From: Diorhabda sublineata
Taxonomy: Eukaryota; Arthropoda; Insecta; Coleoptera; Chrysomelidae
DNA length: 64,000 nt
Direction: 5' to 3'
NCBI RefSeq assembly: GCF_026230105.1
Contig: NC_079478.1
Location: 20,289,653-20,353,652 of the forward strand
In this document: positions 33,903 through 58,920 of the stretch, piece by piece
How the letters are laid out: every line of letters begins with the position of its first letter
Numbering within the stretch: the first letter of the stretch is position 1
Made by a program: the position numbers and the translations under genes
Notes under the pieces: generated by a model
What the model was told of the DNA's origin: nothing
What the model saw: the letters and a program-made list of their open reading frames with translations, nothing else
Databases searched by the model: none

Positions 33903-36757
33903 GACTCAAATTTGAGGTTAAATAACGTAAACAATTAATTTAAGTATTTAATTGTCTATTTAGATAAAAACAATGTTAAGATAAATAAAATAGATAGCAA
34001 TAATCGCAATTTTATATTTATATATGACAGAATAAGTACAGAGTGGCAAACAAACGATAATTGAATAAAACAGTATTATGAATATTCATACTTACGCAAT
34101 AGTTCGCATTTGCAAGAAATTCTTTAAGCATTATAGCAGAAAGAAACATTTTCAAAAAAATTTAAATAAAATTTCAAAACAAACAATTCAAATAAGAACA
34201 AGATTAGCGTGTGAATAGATCACAAATAAACACACTTTGGACAGTTGATTCACTGTAACATAAAACCGGGTCATTAACTTCTTGATATACGGTGTTAATC
34301 GAAAGAGTTTAGTAATTTTAAATCGCTTTATGAAGACAAGACATGAAATTATTGTTAATTTATGAGTATGACGTTTCATACGTTAATTTAAGGCGTTATT
34401 TACCGCGTACAGTTTTTTTTTCATTATTTTCGTCTTAAATTACAAAATATCATTGTTTACTCTCTTCGTTTAGTTCTGATATGATAACCGATAACTTTTA
34501 CGAGTATTATCACATATATAGCAGGGTCTGTATTAGTGTGTGTATTTTTAACGACGAGAGGTATAAAAAAAAACATTTAATTAATGATTATGTTTCAGTT
34601 TTTTTTTCTGTTTCTCATGTCTTCAGTTGAAATTTCCATCAAATGATAAATAAAGTCATCCGGGTACATATTTTAGATGAATCCTTCATTTTTTTTAGTA
34701 CATTTAAGGTTAAGTACCATCTCGGTCCGCTGGACTACATATTACGAAATTACGAAAATTATATGGCGGAATATTTCCTTCCACGTGAATTTTCATTTAA
34801 TTTTTGTTCCATTTTGTTTAGAATTCCTAACGACATTATTCTGATCCTTTGTATATGGTTTTAGCCATTTCTTATGTCAAATTTCTGATCCTTTGTTGTT
34901 AGGATTACCAATGACAGTTTTCTGATCCTTTGTCTATGGTTTTAGCCATTTCTGATATCAAATAACTGATCGTTTGTTGTTAGAATTACCAATGACAGAT
35001 TTCAGATCCATTGTCTATGGTTTTAACCATTTTGGATGTCAAATTTCTGATCCCTTGTTAGGATTACCAATGGCCGTTTTCTGGTTCTTTGTCTATGGTT
35101 TTAGCAATTTCTGGTCCTTTGTTATCAGGAAATTAGTTTCCAGTAAGAGAAAATATCGTTTCAGGATGACAAATATAGTGTGTTTACATGTAAATGTAAC
35201 ATAAGATAAACCCTCGTATTTTGGTTCAAGAAAATGAAAAAATCGCCCGATTTAAACAAAAGTTTTCTTATTGACACAAATATTAACACAGATTTATACA
35301 GGAAATACGTCACTTGTCGGTTTCTTATCGTTTTTTTAAATTATCGCCATCCCCTCGTATTTTAGTTCTGGAAAAATCGCGCGATTTCAATAACATTTTC
35401 CCAAGAATCTCTATTTAAGAGGCAGATTTATGAGAAAAAATAAGGAAAATATGTCACTGTGACAGTTTCATATGGTTTTAATGATAATACCGCTATCCCT
35501 CCGTATTTTAGATCTCGAAAATCGAAAAATCGCCCGATTTCAATGAAATTTTCTTTAAAATTTCCAATTATGAGACGGATTTAAGGGAGAAAATAAGGAA
35601 AATATGTAACTTGACAGTTTCATATGGTTTTTATTATAATATCACCATGCCCTCGTATTTCATATCTAGAAAATCGAAAAATCGCCCGATTTCAATAAAT
35701 CCGCTATAAAAACGAAGATTTAAAAAAAATTAATGAAATCTGACAAATTTCTAGAATATAAATATAAGGGGATTGCGATAGTATGAAATAGAAAATGAAA
35801 ACGTTTCCAGCAACATTTTAATGAAAATAACAAGAAAAATTCGATTTTTAAATCGAGAAAATTAGTTTTCCAAAAGGTTACACTGTACATGAACCATAAA
35901 CCAATAAACATTTTTCTTGGTGAATAATATTGATTTCAGGTCTTCTTAGACATGGAAAATTATTTTCAAAAAATTGGGAAAAATTTACCATTTATCAAGA
36001 AGAAAATATAAAAACGTCTAATGAGTGAAAAATTTCATATTTTTCATTATATTTCATAATAATACCTTCAGAACTTCTAATGACAAATATTTCAAAGACG
36101 GATTTAAAAACATCGACAATTCACTGATAATTTTTTAAAATAATAAATTAGTAATGAAATTATCCTCTTACCGTGTCATTGTCTGAAAAATCCAATCCGT
36201 TTTTCCGCAATTTATTCAATAAAGTTGGTATAAGACTCAGTTGTGGATCAGATTTGAACTCGTTTTCCGCCCATTTTTTCAGAGATTCTCGTAATTTTTT
36301 GGCAACCGTCGGATGTCCCTTAGACATCAGTTTCGAAAAATCATTCTCAAAATCCCTAGAAGCTACTTCCATGTGAAACGTTTTCCCTGAATTTTTAACA
36401 CAAGCATCCAATAACTGAAAAAATTAACATAACGAAAGATCGTTTTTATATATTTGTTATATTTATTTGTGGAACTCACGATAACTGCCTTAATACCAAC
36501 GTGGGGGTCCTGGTTGAATAAACGATTTGTGATGGCTTTAAGATGTGCTTTTGCATCTTCGGCGGTTTTGCCAGCGTTATCGCATATGTTCATAATAATG
36601 CCCCAATCTTCCTCTTCGCTTTTTTCGCTCGTTGCAGTCGCTGTTTAAAACAAACGCGTAAAAACATCGTTTAAAGAGAAACGCGGAAAAGTAATAATTA
36701 TGACTCACCAATTTCATCTGTCAAAGCTGCATTATTAGAAGAACCGAATAAACCCAT
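29557..36757 (-). CDS. Stam: signal transducing adaptor molecule (STAM), ESCRT-0 subunit
   Basis: A complete gene of nine coding exons, 538 residues: 36709-36757, 36480-36640, 36172-36414, 33160-33448, 32985-33101, 32706-32885, 31039-31229, 30743-30978 and 29557-29707, all GT-AG and in frame. The protein starts MGLFGSSNNAALTDEI. The VHS domain (residues 1 to about 150) has DWGIIMNICDNAG, DPHVGIKAVI, LLDACVKNSGKTFH and RKNGLDFSDND. A UIM follows near 170 (EEDQILKAIELSLKES). The SH3 domain is near 222-280 (RKVRALYDFEAAEDNELTF, DDSDPNWWKG, GLFPSNFVTADL). A GAT/coiled-coil region comes next (KIDRLLHLLHEADPT, MGPLIDSELEKVDRKHAQL, LVEALSLYHTLM), then a Pro/Met/Gln-rich tail. With Hrs, STAM captures ubiquitinated receptors on early endosomes. 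Intron 3 and intron 6 carry long tandem arrays. Confidence 0.96.
31230..32705. repeat. A-rich STAM intron with ~145-bp tandem array
   Basis: The intron is extremely A-rich on the plus strand. At about 32190-32670 four imperfect copies of a unit of roughly 145 bases appear, marked by CCAGAAATTAAATAAAATAA, TTAGTAAAATTGATTA, a TTTTTTACTT-like block and AAATAAATCGAGCTAAAA. The left part has similar but more decayed sequence. Confidence 0.75.
32904..32946. repeat. (AT)n microsatellite
   Basis: About twenty AT repeats in the short STAM intron 5, close to the acceptor of the next exon. Confidence 0.95.
33817..33898. repeat. (AT)n microsatellite
   Basis: About forty AT repeats in STAM intron 3. Confidence 0.95.
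34840..35130. repeat. tandem array, ~81-bp unit, STAM intron 3
   Basis: Three and a half copies of a unit holding GATCCTTTGTCTATGGTTTT, AGCCATTTCTGAT, TCAAATT, and GTTAGGATTACCAATGACAG. Copies start near 34842, 34923, 35003 and 35081. Confidence 0.85.
35205..35700. repeat. tandem array, ~145-bp unit, STAM intron 3
   Basis: Four copies marked by CCCTCGTATTTTAG, TCGAAAAATCGCCCGATTTC and GTTTCATATGGTTTT start near 35213, 35353, 35500 and 35650. It directly follows the 81-bp array with an unrelated unit. Confidence 0.85.
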
Positions 36758-37211
36758 TTCGATACGTAACTATGCACTATTTTTATTCACTAAGCTTTAG
36801 TACAAATTCAAATTTTATTTATGTAAGTTTAACAGCATAATTATAAAGTTTTAGTTTTTTTACTAATGATCAAATATTGCTTTATAGTATAACTACGAAA
36901 TGACATTAAACATCAGATTTTGAGATTTCTGATATTTTGACGTTTCCTTGACATCTGTCTAATACATTAATAAATTTATCTATGATACGGAATTACTTGA
37001 ATGTCTTAAGTTTCCGATAGTACGGAAAGTACGAAAATATTTAGTTAACAAACAACTGGTCTAAAAATAAAATCATTTTTATCCCGTTTTTTATATACGG
37101 TAATTGATTATGATATACAAATATGAAAATGTAACTTTAATATTTTGTGGAAGACAGATGACATCTCTTTACAATTAATGTATGATAATATCAAATAAAT
37201 CATATAAATAA

Positions 37212-37215
<4 letters not shown>

Positions 37216-37246
<31 letters not shown>

Positions 37247-37270
37247 CTCTAAATTGTTTCATTTAATGAA

Positions 37271-37314
<44 letters not shown>
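37216..37314. repeat. two (AT)n microsatellites
   Basis: AT tracts at 37216-37243 and 37275-37314, separated by about 30 bases of other sequence. Confidence 0.95.
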
Positions 37315-37317
<3 letters not shown>

Positions 37318-38627
37318 TTGACTATTTAATAAAATATGATGAATATGATGTGGTGGCTTGTTTATATATTTTACGTGATTCGTAAGTTTAGCCAAAACAA
37401 ACTTTTATATTTTTGACGTTATAAGGTAGTTTTTAACTACAAATAATTTGGTAGAGATTTAATATTCGATAATTGGGTGTGATAAATAGAACAGTTTACG
37501 TCCAGTTGTTACCAATATTTATGATAATTTAGAAATTCTTAGTACTTTTTTAATAATCCATTTTATTTACTTATATATAAACTAAGTATAATATAAATTA
37601 TAAAATTGTTGGAATAAGATCTTGGTAAACAATGCTCTAGATAAGAGACATGGTATACTTGAATACCACAACGCCAATAGTTGACTTTATTACAGACGAT
37701 GTAGAAGATTTGTAATAGAAATACGTTTTTACAAGCTATTCAAACGTATATGTTACTTATTTTTCTGAAATGACGGTTGTAAATTAAATAAAACACATTT
37801 TTGGCATTTGTAGAATTATTTTATTTAGAAAAATGCACGTCAATAGTGCCGCTTCCATTCTTACTTTCTCGCTTTCACAATATTTGAACGTACAAATGAC
37901 AAATCATAAAACAGCAATGCATTTATAGTAACTATAAATTAAAATAAAAAAATATATTTCGTATTTGGTGATACATTCATAAAATAAAAATTTCGAGTAT
38001 TTTTTGTTGCAATTTATATCGTATGAATTAATTCCACTTTCAAAATATGAAAAAATTTATGTCATAAATTTATACAGGATGGACTAGAATTTAAAGTATA
38101 CGAGTAATTCAATGATAATAATTAAAAAAGAACTATAATTATATTTTGTTTTCAAGTCACTGACCATTATCCGCTTTAATTATATACAGAGTGCTTTTAT
38201 CGCATGAATCGAAAAACACCCTGTAGATTTTATATATTTGATTTAATAGGTCAAGAATGTTTGTTTTTTTTTGGAAAAATACTCGTTTGGTTTTAATCTA
38301 ATAACAATATTCAGAAAAAAAAATAAGTTAAATAATATTTTACAAATTGGGTCGAATTCCCAACGAAATTAAATACAAAAAAAAAATAAAATAGTATAAA
38401 TTTGTTTATTAACTATATTTACATCATATCAAAGTTTAGCTATATTCAAATATCAATAATTACTTAATATATTTATTTTTTGAAATGTTCAATAGACTCC
38501 ATTATGTATTAACAGCGTTTCGGAAATATTTTTTAATAATAAATATCTTCTTTTTAAATGTATTTGCCGATAACATTACAAAATATTACAAGTTAGAAAA
38601 ATATATATTTTTAATTAAGTAACAAAA

Positions 38628-39065
38628 ATTGAACTGAAAAACGGCAACGTCCACAATCCCCTCCTAACTCGCTTTTAGACAACGAAATTCTTAATTAGTG
38701 CCATCTCCAATATATAGATGGCGTTGTTTCTCAATTATAACGTTTTAATAAGTTAAAAATTATGAACCAACTCAATAACTTTTGATAAAAATATGAAAAA
38801 ACATTGAAAATATACTTTTTTTAAATTACTTTCTGTATACTTTTTTTAATTATTAACAAGATTTAAACTGAGAAACGGAAACGTCCGCAACCCTCTCATC
38901 ACTCGCTTTTACACACTAAAACTCTTAGTTAGTCCCACCTCCAGTATATAGGGCCCTGCTTCTAAATTATAACGTTAAAGTTAAAAGATTATGAACTAAA
39001 TCGCTAACTTTTGAAAAAAACTTGAAAATATCTTTGTTTTAATTACTTTTTCTATACTTTTCAGC
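38628..39065. repeat. two-copy tandem duplication, ~238-bp unit
   Basis: The first copy, from about 38628, has AACTGAAAAACGGCAACGTCC, ACTCGCTTTTA, TATAACGTT, AATTATGAACCAA and ATACTTTTT. The second, from about 38868, has AACTGAGAAACGGAAACGTCC and the same landmarks in order. Confidence 0.85.
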
Positions 39066-41969
39066 CAAATAATGAAATGATGTAGTAAAATTCTTTGTTT
39101 TCATTCCATATTACTCATTCATATTCCATAATGTCATCGGCTTTGGAAAACCTTTTTGCACCATTTTTATTTTCGAATCAATTAACCTCATTTCAAATTT
39201 CGTCCAAATCGAAAAAATCGTAACACATTTTCTTTGTAACTTCAATATAAGATACCTTTGAGACGTCTTCAGTGCAAAACGGGCTTTATACTATTTATTA
39301 TTATACTAAATTTTAATATAGGGCTAAAGAAACAAAAATTATGGCATTATATCTAAGTTTTTAACGCATTCGCCGAAGCTCAAAATTCTAAATGAGGATT
39401 TACTAGTTGCATATCAAACATTAAACTCTCATTTTTTATTAATAAGCATCCATTACACTATTCCCGAAGTTGATCGAGATTTACCGAATGAGGTAGTGTA
39501 GAGGCAACTTCACGTCGCTTCGTACAACTTTCCCAATTTCGTGGTCGGGATTTAAACCCAAAAGGTTTAACTACAATATCTTCTTTTCCTTCATTTTGTT
39601 TTAATTATCTTTATGTATCTAATATTAAAATCCACCATCTTCTTTTTCTCCATAATCAGTTGTATTTGTGTGATGATTATTATTATATTAGATGCCAAGG
39701 TCACGCTGCACAGACTGCGAGAAACTTAACTTTCGGACATCCATGTTGCCAGACCGCACTTAATTTACAGATTTCAGTATAATTTTAATCATTTCCCCGA
39801 TAAAAAAAATTATATACTTTTATATTATAGTGTAATTTTTGATTTGGAAAAAGAAACTTCTCTATTGTTTTACGCCATCTGGTGTTAAGTAATAACAAAA
39901 ATGTGTGTTTGGTATCGTTTAAAAGTAATAATATCATTGTACGTTTTTGTATATATGTAATTTTTTCTTCTTCCTTGAGGTAATAAATGTTGTTATTGTT
40001 CATTTAATTTATAAAAAATTTTGTTATTTGAAATAAATATTTTAATATAATTTTAAAGAAGATAAATTTGGCAACGCTGTGTCATAACTGCATTAACGGC
40101 ACCTTATTGAAGAAGCACCAGAGCTAGTGGATAACTGTCAGTTGCCAGAATCTAAACAGCGCTGTTTGAAATTTGCCTATAATATACGGTTAAAAATGAG
40201 GTCGAAAATTCCAGTTTTTAATAGAATTCGAGTTTAATGTCAAATGTTCCTTTGAACTCGGCTAATGCGAAGTGCGATTTTTTTACAGGACTGTATAATA
40301 TAAATACTTTTTATGTAGTTGAAATTGGTCGGGTGATTCAGCTACCACATCGTGGCGTAGATGCAGTATATAATCTACAAATTTTGAACAATAATCCAGC
40401 GTTTTGTTTTCACTAAATTCGATTTGAATACAAGAAAGCAACTGAAATTTACAGTTGGTTGAAATATTTTGTTCAAAAATCAATATTTTGATCAAATTGC
40501 ACTACCGCCATCTGTCATTGTATTGTGAAACCGTATTAATTCAACGGATATAAAAGAAACCTGTAATTCAGTTTGTCACCATTTATCATTGTTTCAAATT
40601 ATCAATAAAAATGTTTAAAATTGTGTTTGAATAAACGCGAAAATAAATCAAACTTTTTTGAACATGTATATATAAATTCGTTATTGACAGATGACGTAAT
40701 TATTGCTGCCTATATAAATATAGTTAAAGTAACGTGAAATAATTTTAAACAGTGTTGCAAGATTGTGTAGGAAATCCGAAAAAAAATGTGGGTTTTATTT
40801 TGTTTAAGAAAATTTTGTATTTAGGATAAATAAGTGCTGGATTATTTCAAGATTCTCAGGATTCGTTAGTTTAAAATTATAAAGTATTTAAAAGAAATTG
40901 ATTCAAAGCAGTAAATTGATAAATGAAAATCTGAAATTTTGAATTCTATTGATGCAAATTTCGAATTTCTACACCGAAACAATTTGTTTTTTGAAAGTAA
41001 ATCATAGAAAGAATCCTGAGAAACGACATAAACTATTTTATTTTGGGGTAAAGTACAATTTATACAAAGTTATTTATTAACGAAATTCAACTAGCAATTT
41101 TTTTTTTGGAATAACAAGTTTTATCAGCATGCATTTGTAGAATTAGAACCAGGGCTTGTCGAAAATACTATTTTTTTTTATAAAATGGATGATATCCTTA
41201 TAAAAAAATCAATGTTATACACCAATAGGCGATGCTGTAAAAAAATATGTCGGGAAATAAAACAATATAAAGATATTAATTCGAAATTTAGAACATTTTG
41301 GGATTTAATTTTTCACTAGATAATCTGTAGGGTGAATTTTAGGGACAATTTTATGGCACACGTGATCATCACTGACTGTCAAACACTCGAGGGGTGCTTT
41401 GAATCTGGACAAGGTATGATACATCATGTCATAAGCCTTCTATAGGTCCAAAGTGATTACTAGGGAAGTTTGTTGATTAATTTATGACGTAAACATTTGA
41501 GGTTATGAACAAGATCAGCTCAAGAGGAATTTACACTTTTAATTATTGTGGCATTTGAATTTCGATGTATGTCCGACGAGCCTCGCTTCTTGGTACTTTT
41601 TATTATTTTCAGCAGTGCAATCCTCATCTAAATTTTAACCTAGAGTCAGTCAAATACTTGACGAAAATATCACAAAGGGACCAGAAAAAATTACTTTCAC
41701 TTTTTTAAATAAATTATAAAAAATTTTTTTAAATAAATTATAAAAAACTAAATATATACAAGGTTAGATTTATACCAAAATAAGCTATGGTGACGTTTTG
41801 AAAAATTGATTAAAAGTAATTTTGACTCGCCTCGTATTGATACTATCAAAAATTAAGCGAATTACTACTCCAATATAGAGTACACTTTCCCTTAAGGTAT
41901 AATATCTCGGTTTTTACAGCCCAGTCAAACTAGACATAAATATAGGACAATTCGTTCACATTTTATATA

Positions 41970-42298
41970 CGGGGGTTGTTTTATAAGTTTCCGATTCCAG
42001 CCGGAACATGTCAGCACATATCTAGAAATATATTTTAGACATTCTAATTGAAATATCAGCCATTTTGAATGTTTAGTTTGTGTTTCACAACCGTGTCTGT
42101 CGTTAGAACAAATTTAGGATGGAGTTTTGAAGAAAAAATATCTTTTTCCATCAAGATAACACAATTTAGTTATTGCTACGGCTAAAATACACATCGAATT
42201 GGTTAACCACCCCTAATGTCTCTTTTTCTTGTTTCCTAACCACAAAATTTAACTTCAGTAGAGATATTTTCATCAAAATATTACAAACAACCCTCGTG
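41970..42298 (+). mobile_element. decayed mariner-like element (internally deleted)
   Basis: The ends TATACGGGGGTTGTTTTATAA (left) and the reverse complement of ACAAACAACCCTCGTGA (right) form rough inverted repeats of the ACGAGGGTTGTTC type common at mariner termini. Inside, near 42150, the frame reads FHQDNT, like the second catalytic Asp motif (HDN) of mariner transposases. Only about 330 bases remain and stops are frequent. Confidence 0.45.
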
Positions 42299-44657
42299 AG
42301 TCCTATATAATAAATTTTTTTTTATTTGCTTAGTAAAGTATATTAATTTATCTAATATATAGTCTTTATTATTATTTTTTCTGCCGAGTAGCTTAGACGT
42401 AGAACACCAAAATAGTAAACATCAAAAATAAAAATTTTTTTACGTAAAAACCAAATTATAATATATAAATACTTAAATAACATCGATTTATTATATTATA
42501 TTGAATGGATAGCGTGGACGTTAAAAAAATATATATGCTAATTAGGTATCATTCGAAATTTTTATAAATTTTTTGTAATTCCGATGAAACCGTTATGACG
42601 TAATACCCTGTCTGGCTATACATTCGTTGCGTTATATATTTCGACCCAACTTGCATTATCGTCATCTTCTATATCATAGATGTCACTGCATTCAAATTAG
42701 TTTTGTAGTTTTATAATCAATTACATTAATAACCGAATATTTTTAAATTTTCATAAATAGTTTATCAATATATCAATTTATAATACGTAAACGCCACCTA
42801 CTATCGAGTAGCGTGAATTTATTCGTTGAAATAAAAAGAGAATTAATCTTGCGGAAACAGTTGTAAGGACAATTGGTAACAGGTAAGTTTTTTAAATTTA
42901 TAACGTACGTGATTGATATGGGTTATTATTGGAATAGATCATGTAAATAAATTTAGTTTGATTAAAATTATTTATAAGTGATTAATTTGATCAATTTAGT
43001 GTTTAAACAAAAGTGTAAATTGATAAAACTTATTTTAAATCGAATTAGTGATTCGAAATATATAATTATTTTTGACAGATGACGTTTTTAGAATCCACGT
43101 TGGGGCTTGTTTCATTTATACTATCGAATCTAGTACGACTGAGCTTTAAAATTATTATTATACATTAATATTACATATTTTTTTTCTAAATAATCCTTCC
43201 TTAAAATTAATTTAAAAATCCTAAGTTAAAGCTTGAATATATTCTTCCAGTTTACTTAATAAGATTGATTAAAAATTGAGCTATGGCACCAAAATGGTCA
43301 ATTTTTTTTAGTTTATATTTGTTTCAATCACATTGAACGGAACATCCCATTGAAGTAAGTCGAAAAAGATACTACAAGTTTTTGTTTTTCTTCCGTAAAA
43401 GAAGAACGAGAATACCAGAAAACGATTACAAAATTTTTACGACTGATTAAAAAGCTATTGCGTTTTAATAAAGAAATTAAATTCGGGAATTTACGAATAA
43501 ATGTATAGGAGCATGCGCTCTATGTACGTTTACGTATTTTCGTCTACTACACATCGTGAAAGAATATAAACAACAGACATCGGTGTTGCCAGAGTTCAAG
43601 GATTTTCCTTGAAACGAATTATTTTGAAACAAAATTACCACAGGATTATAAAAGGTTTTATCTAAAGGATTCAATATGTGTAATAAATATTTAAGGAATT
43701 GAATTTTTAAAAAAAAAGAGTACCCGGGTGAGAAAAACTTTTCATAAATTTTAGATTCTTTTACGATGTGGGGAAAATTCATAAAAATTAGATTTTTCTT
43801 TTGAATTATACGCTAAAATCAAAAAATTTTTTTTTGGTTTTCCAACAACAGAAGTTGAAATTACTTACAAATTTTTCAAGAAATCAAATTTTCTACTAAA
43901 ATTTCATTGAAAAACATCGTTTAGATAAAATAATTAGTTGTGCGGGCCACCCCGGTCTACCCGCTGCTGTTTTAAAAACAAGATATTTTCAATTCAAAGA
44001 CAGTTGTGAAATAAATCTGGCAACACTGTTAGACGTATTCCTACATTTAACATTATCGAAGGAATGTAGGAGTTAAGTTTTGTAATTAAAATAATACTTA
44101 TTAATTTTTCAAATATTTCGTAATAGTTTTTAGAAAGTATTTGTGATATGAATAAAAAGTTTATTAATATAATATCATCGTCATTGATTTGAGTACTGTT
44201 AAAAAATATTGTATTCGTCTTCTTGGATTCAATGCATAGTTTGTACATGTATTTTAGGCACGTGTGGATTATGCCTGTACATCTCAAACAAAAATTACCT
44301 AATACATAAATGGAATTCATTAAAATAAACGTTATAATGAGAAAAACCATTCATTTCATAATCATCTCTATCTTTAAATGTTTTCTAACATTGTAATAAC
44401 TGAATTCGGTGCCATATTTTTATATAAATAGTGGGCAGATGATGTAACATTTTATATAGATTAGTCAGACACGCGACGTCGATTGAAATAGCGCGATGTT
44501 GTCATGTTTAATTGAAAATAATATTTCGATAAATTAGAAGTTGTGTGTTACGAGTCACATGATTGCAGAGATATACAGGATGCAATGAAAAAATAATTTT
44601 TGTTTGAGATATTTTTTGAAATTTGAAACGTTGTACGTATTAGTTTGATCAGCTATA

Positions 44658-56729
<12,072 letters not shown>

Positions 56730-56879
56730 CGGCACTAATTAAACATAAACAATAAATAAATAAAACTATCAATACGAAAAATGATAAACTACGAAATAAA
56801 CAACCTCTATCACGTATTGAAACTAAAAAAGTAAATCAACCGAATGGTCCTGTTGTTGTTAGGCATCTAAGATAGTTTT

Positions 56880-57130
56880 CGGTACGTGAAAATAGGGAAA
56901 AAATACGATTTATCGAACCGAACCGCCGACATTTGTCGGAAAACTGAATGAATGTGAAAGAAAATGTACGTAATGCGGACTACTGCCGCCAGGTTGTCAG
57001 TACAGTCTCGTTCAAATGTCTGATACTTCATAGTCGGACCGTCGTCGGCGTGTGGTTGTTTAAAAATCTCATAGATACAGGACCGGACTTATATTTTCTA
57101 ATTTCCTAATTAACGAAGTGGCTACTGATA
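56880..57130 (-). promoter_or_regulatory. candidate proximal promoter region of the calcium channel beta gene
   Basis: A patch upstream of the proximal first exon (56676-56729) has higher GC and more CpG than its surroundings (CGAACCGAACCGCCGACATT, GGACCGTCGTCGGCGTG). No TATA box or confident initiator can be fixed by eye. The assignment rests on position and composition only. Confidence 0.3.
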
Positions 57131-57385
57131 CGTCTGCGTGTTGTTTACTTAAAATTTATCAGTGAATTTAACGGTCGTAATAAAACACGAATGGTTGATT
57201 CAACGTCACAACTAAAGCCGCAAATACATGGATGTCAGCGCAAAAATTTAGAAATAGAAATTTTCTTTCAATAATTTGTTGAAGACGATAAAAAAATTCG
57301 CAATAACGAAGAAGACGTTGTTTGATCGAGTGTATGAAAGAACCGGCAAACCTTTGTACAAGGATGCCCGGAATTTCGTTGTACG

Positions 57386-58075
57386 ATTTAAAACAGTCAC
57401 GTGTGTACTGCGCTTTATATTGAAAGTGATTTTTTCTAAATGAGTGATTTACTAATGAGATCATAGCCGTATGGTTCAAAACGGTCGCGTGTGGACTGGG
57501 TTTTTCAATGAAATTTGATTTTTATTAACAAGATTGAAACTGTATGGTTTAAAACGGTCAGGTGTGTGCCACGCTTTACATCAAAAGTATTATTTTTATT
57601 CAAATGTGTGAATAAACAACAAAATCGTAGCCTTACGGCTTAAAAGGGTCGCGTGTGTTGTGCTTCACATTTAAATTTGATTATTATTAACAAGATTGAA
57701 ACTGTCCGGTTTAAAACTATCACGTGTGTGCCGCGCTTTACATCAAAAGTATTATTTTTGTTCAAATGAGCGAATAAACAACGAAATCGTAGCCGTACGG
57801 TTTAAAACGGTTGCGAGTGTGTTGCGCTTTACAATGAAATTTGATTATTATTAACAAGATTGAAACTGTTCAGTTTACAACGGTCACGTGTGTGCCGCGC
57901 TTTATATTAAAAGCATTTTTTTCAATTGAGTGAGTTTCCAATGAGATCGTAGACGTATAATTCAAAACGATCACGTGTGTACTGAGTTTTATACTCAACT
58001 TATTCAGTTACCAACGAGATTGTGAACAGACGGTTTATAACGGTCACGTGTGTCCTGCGCTTTGTAAATAAAGTT
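57386..58075. repeat. dimeric tandem array (~80/~162-bp) with repeated CACGTG E-boxes
   Basis: About nine ~80-base monomers in alternating types A and B, so the higher-order unit is about 162 bases. Shared words are GGTTTAAAACGGTCACGTGTGTG, GCGCTTTACAT, AACAAGATTGAAACTGT and AACGAAATCGTAGCCGTA. A perfect CACGTG occurs at 57398, 57721, 57885, 57972 and 58045; other monomers have CGCGTG, CAGGTG or GCGAGTG there. The array lies about 0.7-1.3 kb upstream of the proximal calcium channel beta first exon and inside the intron if the distal first exon is used. Confidence 0.85.
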
Positions 58076-58920
58076 TTTAAATAAATAAAAAAATCGTTAC
58101 CTTTAATTCACGATAACGCAATGCATATTGAATCCTGACCTGTAAGTGAACTTCTTTCATCAATATGTTACCGATGTTGCCGTATTTATTAGCGTATAAG
58201 AAAAACATCTTTCATTGCATATTGCATAAGTCTGTCTCTTTCTAAATAATTGGAAAATTTGCCAATCCAGGAAAATTGATTTTTAATATTAGATTATTTT
58301 TGAATACATACTGAATCTATTGGATATATATTCTTTTAGATAAAAATAATTATTTTTAAAATATGATAAATAAAAATAAAATAATCGTCGTGTCAATAAG
58401 ATAAGTAGGACACTCCCCCAGTTGATGTTGAAGTAGATTTATTATGTAAAATTGGAGTCAGTTGGCCGAATCGATACTCGCGCAAGCGCTTTATATACAA
58501 TTACATCGTGTGGTTACAGGGTCGGATTAGCTTATATTTGTAAACATATTAATTAAATATGACGAAACAAAAATATTTATACAAGATGTTTATTAAACGG
58601 ATCGTTGCTATGAGGATTGTCTGAAAATAAACAAACAAACAAGATAATAATTTCCGTCTTTTTTTTTTCAAAATGGTATTTATGATGGAAATCCCTCTCT
58701 AACATGTTATATTTTTGGCAAAAAGACAATAGGGGCCGGATCAGGAGAATATGGGAAAGATTAGGTACTGCTAGTGAATGTATTCGGACTACCTTTTCGT
58801 TTACCTGAAATATCCTCGTTCCGAGTTGGATATTTCAACGAATTAAAAATGAGAATATGTTTTTAAGATCGATCGCAAATTTTAATAAAACAAAACGATA
58901 AAAAATGACAATTTTTTTAC

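Larger units (their letters stand above)
36758..44657. other. intergenic region between CACNB and STAM
   Basis: About 7.9 kb with no supported gene. It contains the presumed STAM promoter near 36760-37000, two (AT)n tracts, a ~240-bp duplication at 38628-39065 and a worn mariner fragment at 41970-42298. At its right end is the CACNB 3' UTR. A donor-like AACAG|GTAAGTTTT at 42880-42895 on the plus strand could belong to an unidentified non-coding first exon. Confidence 0.7.

Noticed and set aside
43477..43782. Minus-strand 101-codon frame left of the calcium channel beta gene
   Set aside because: No family features. Low-complexity hydrophobic and aromatic content as expected from AT-rich DNA.
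57168..57479. Minus-strand frame of 103 codons near the calcium channel beta promoter
   Set aside because: It overlaps the start of the E-box array and resembles no protein.
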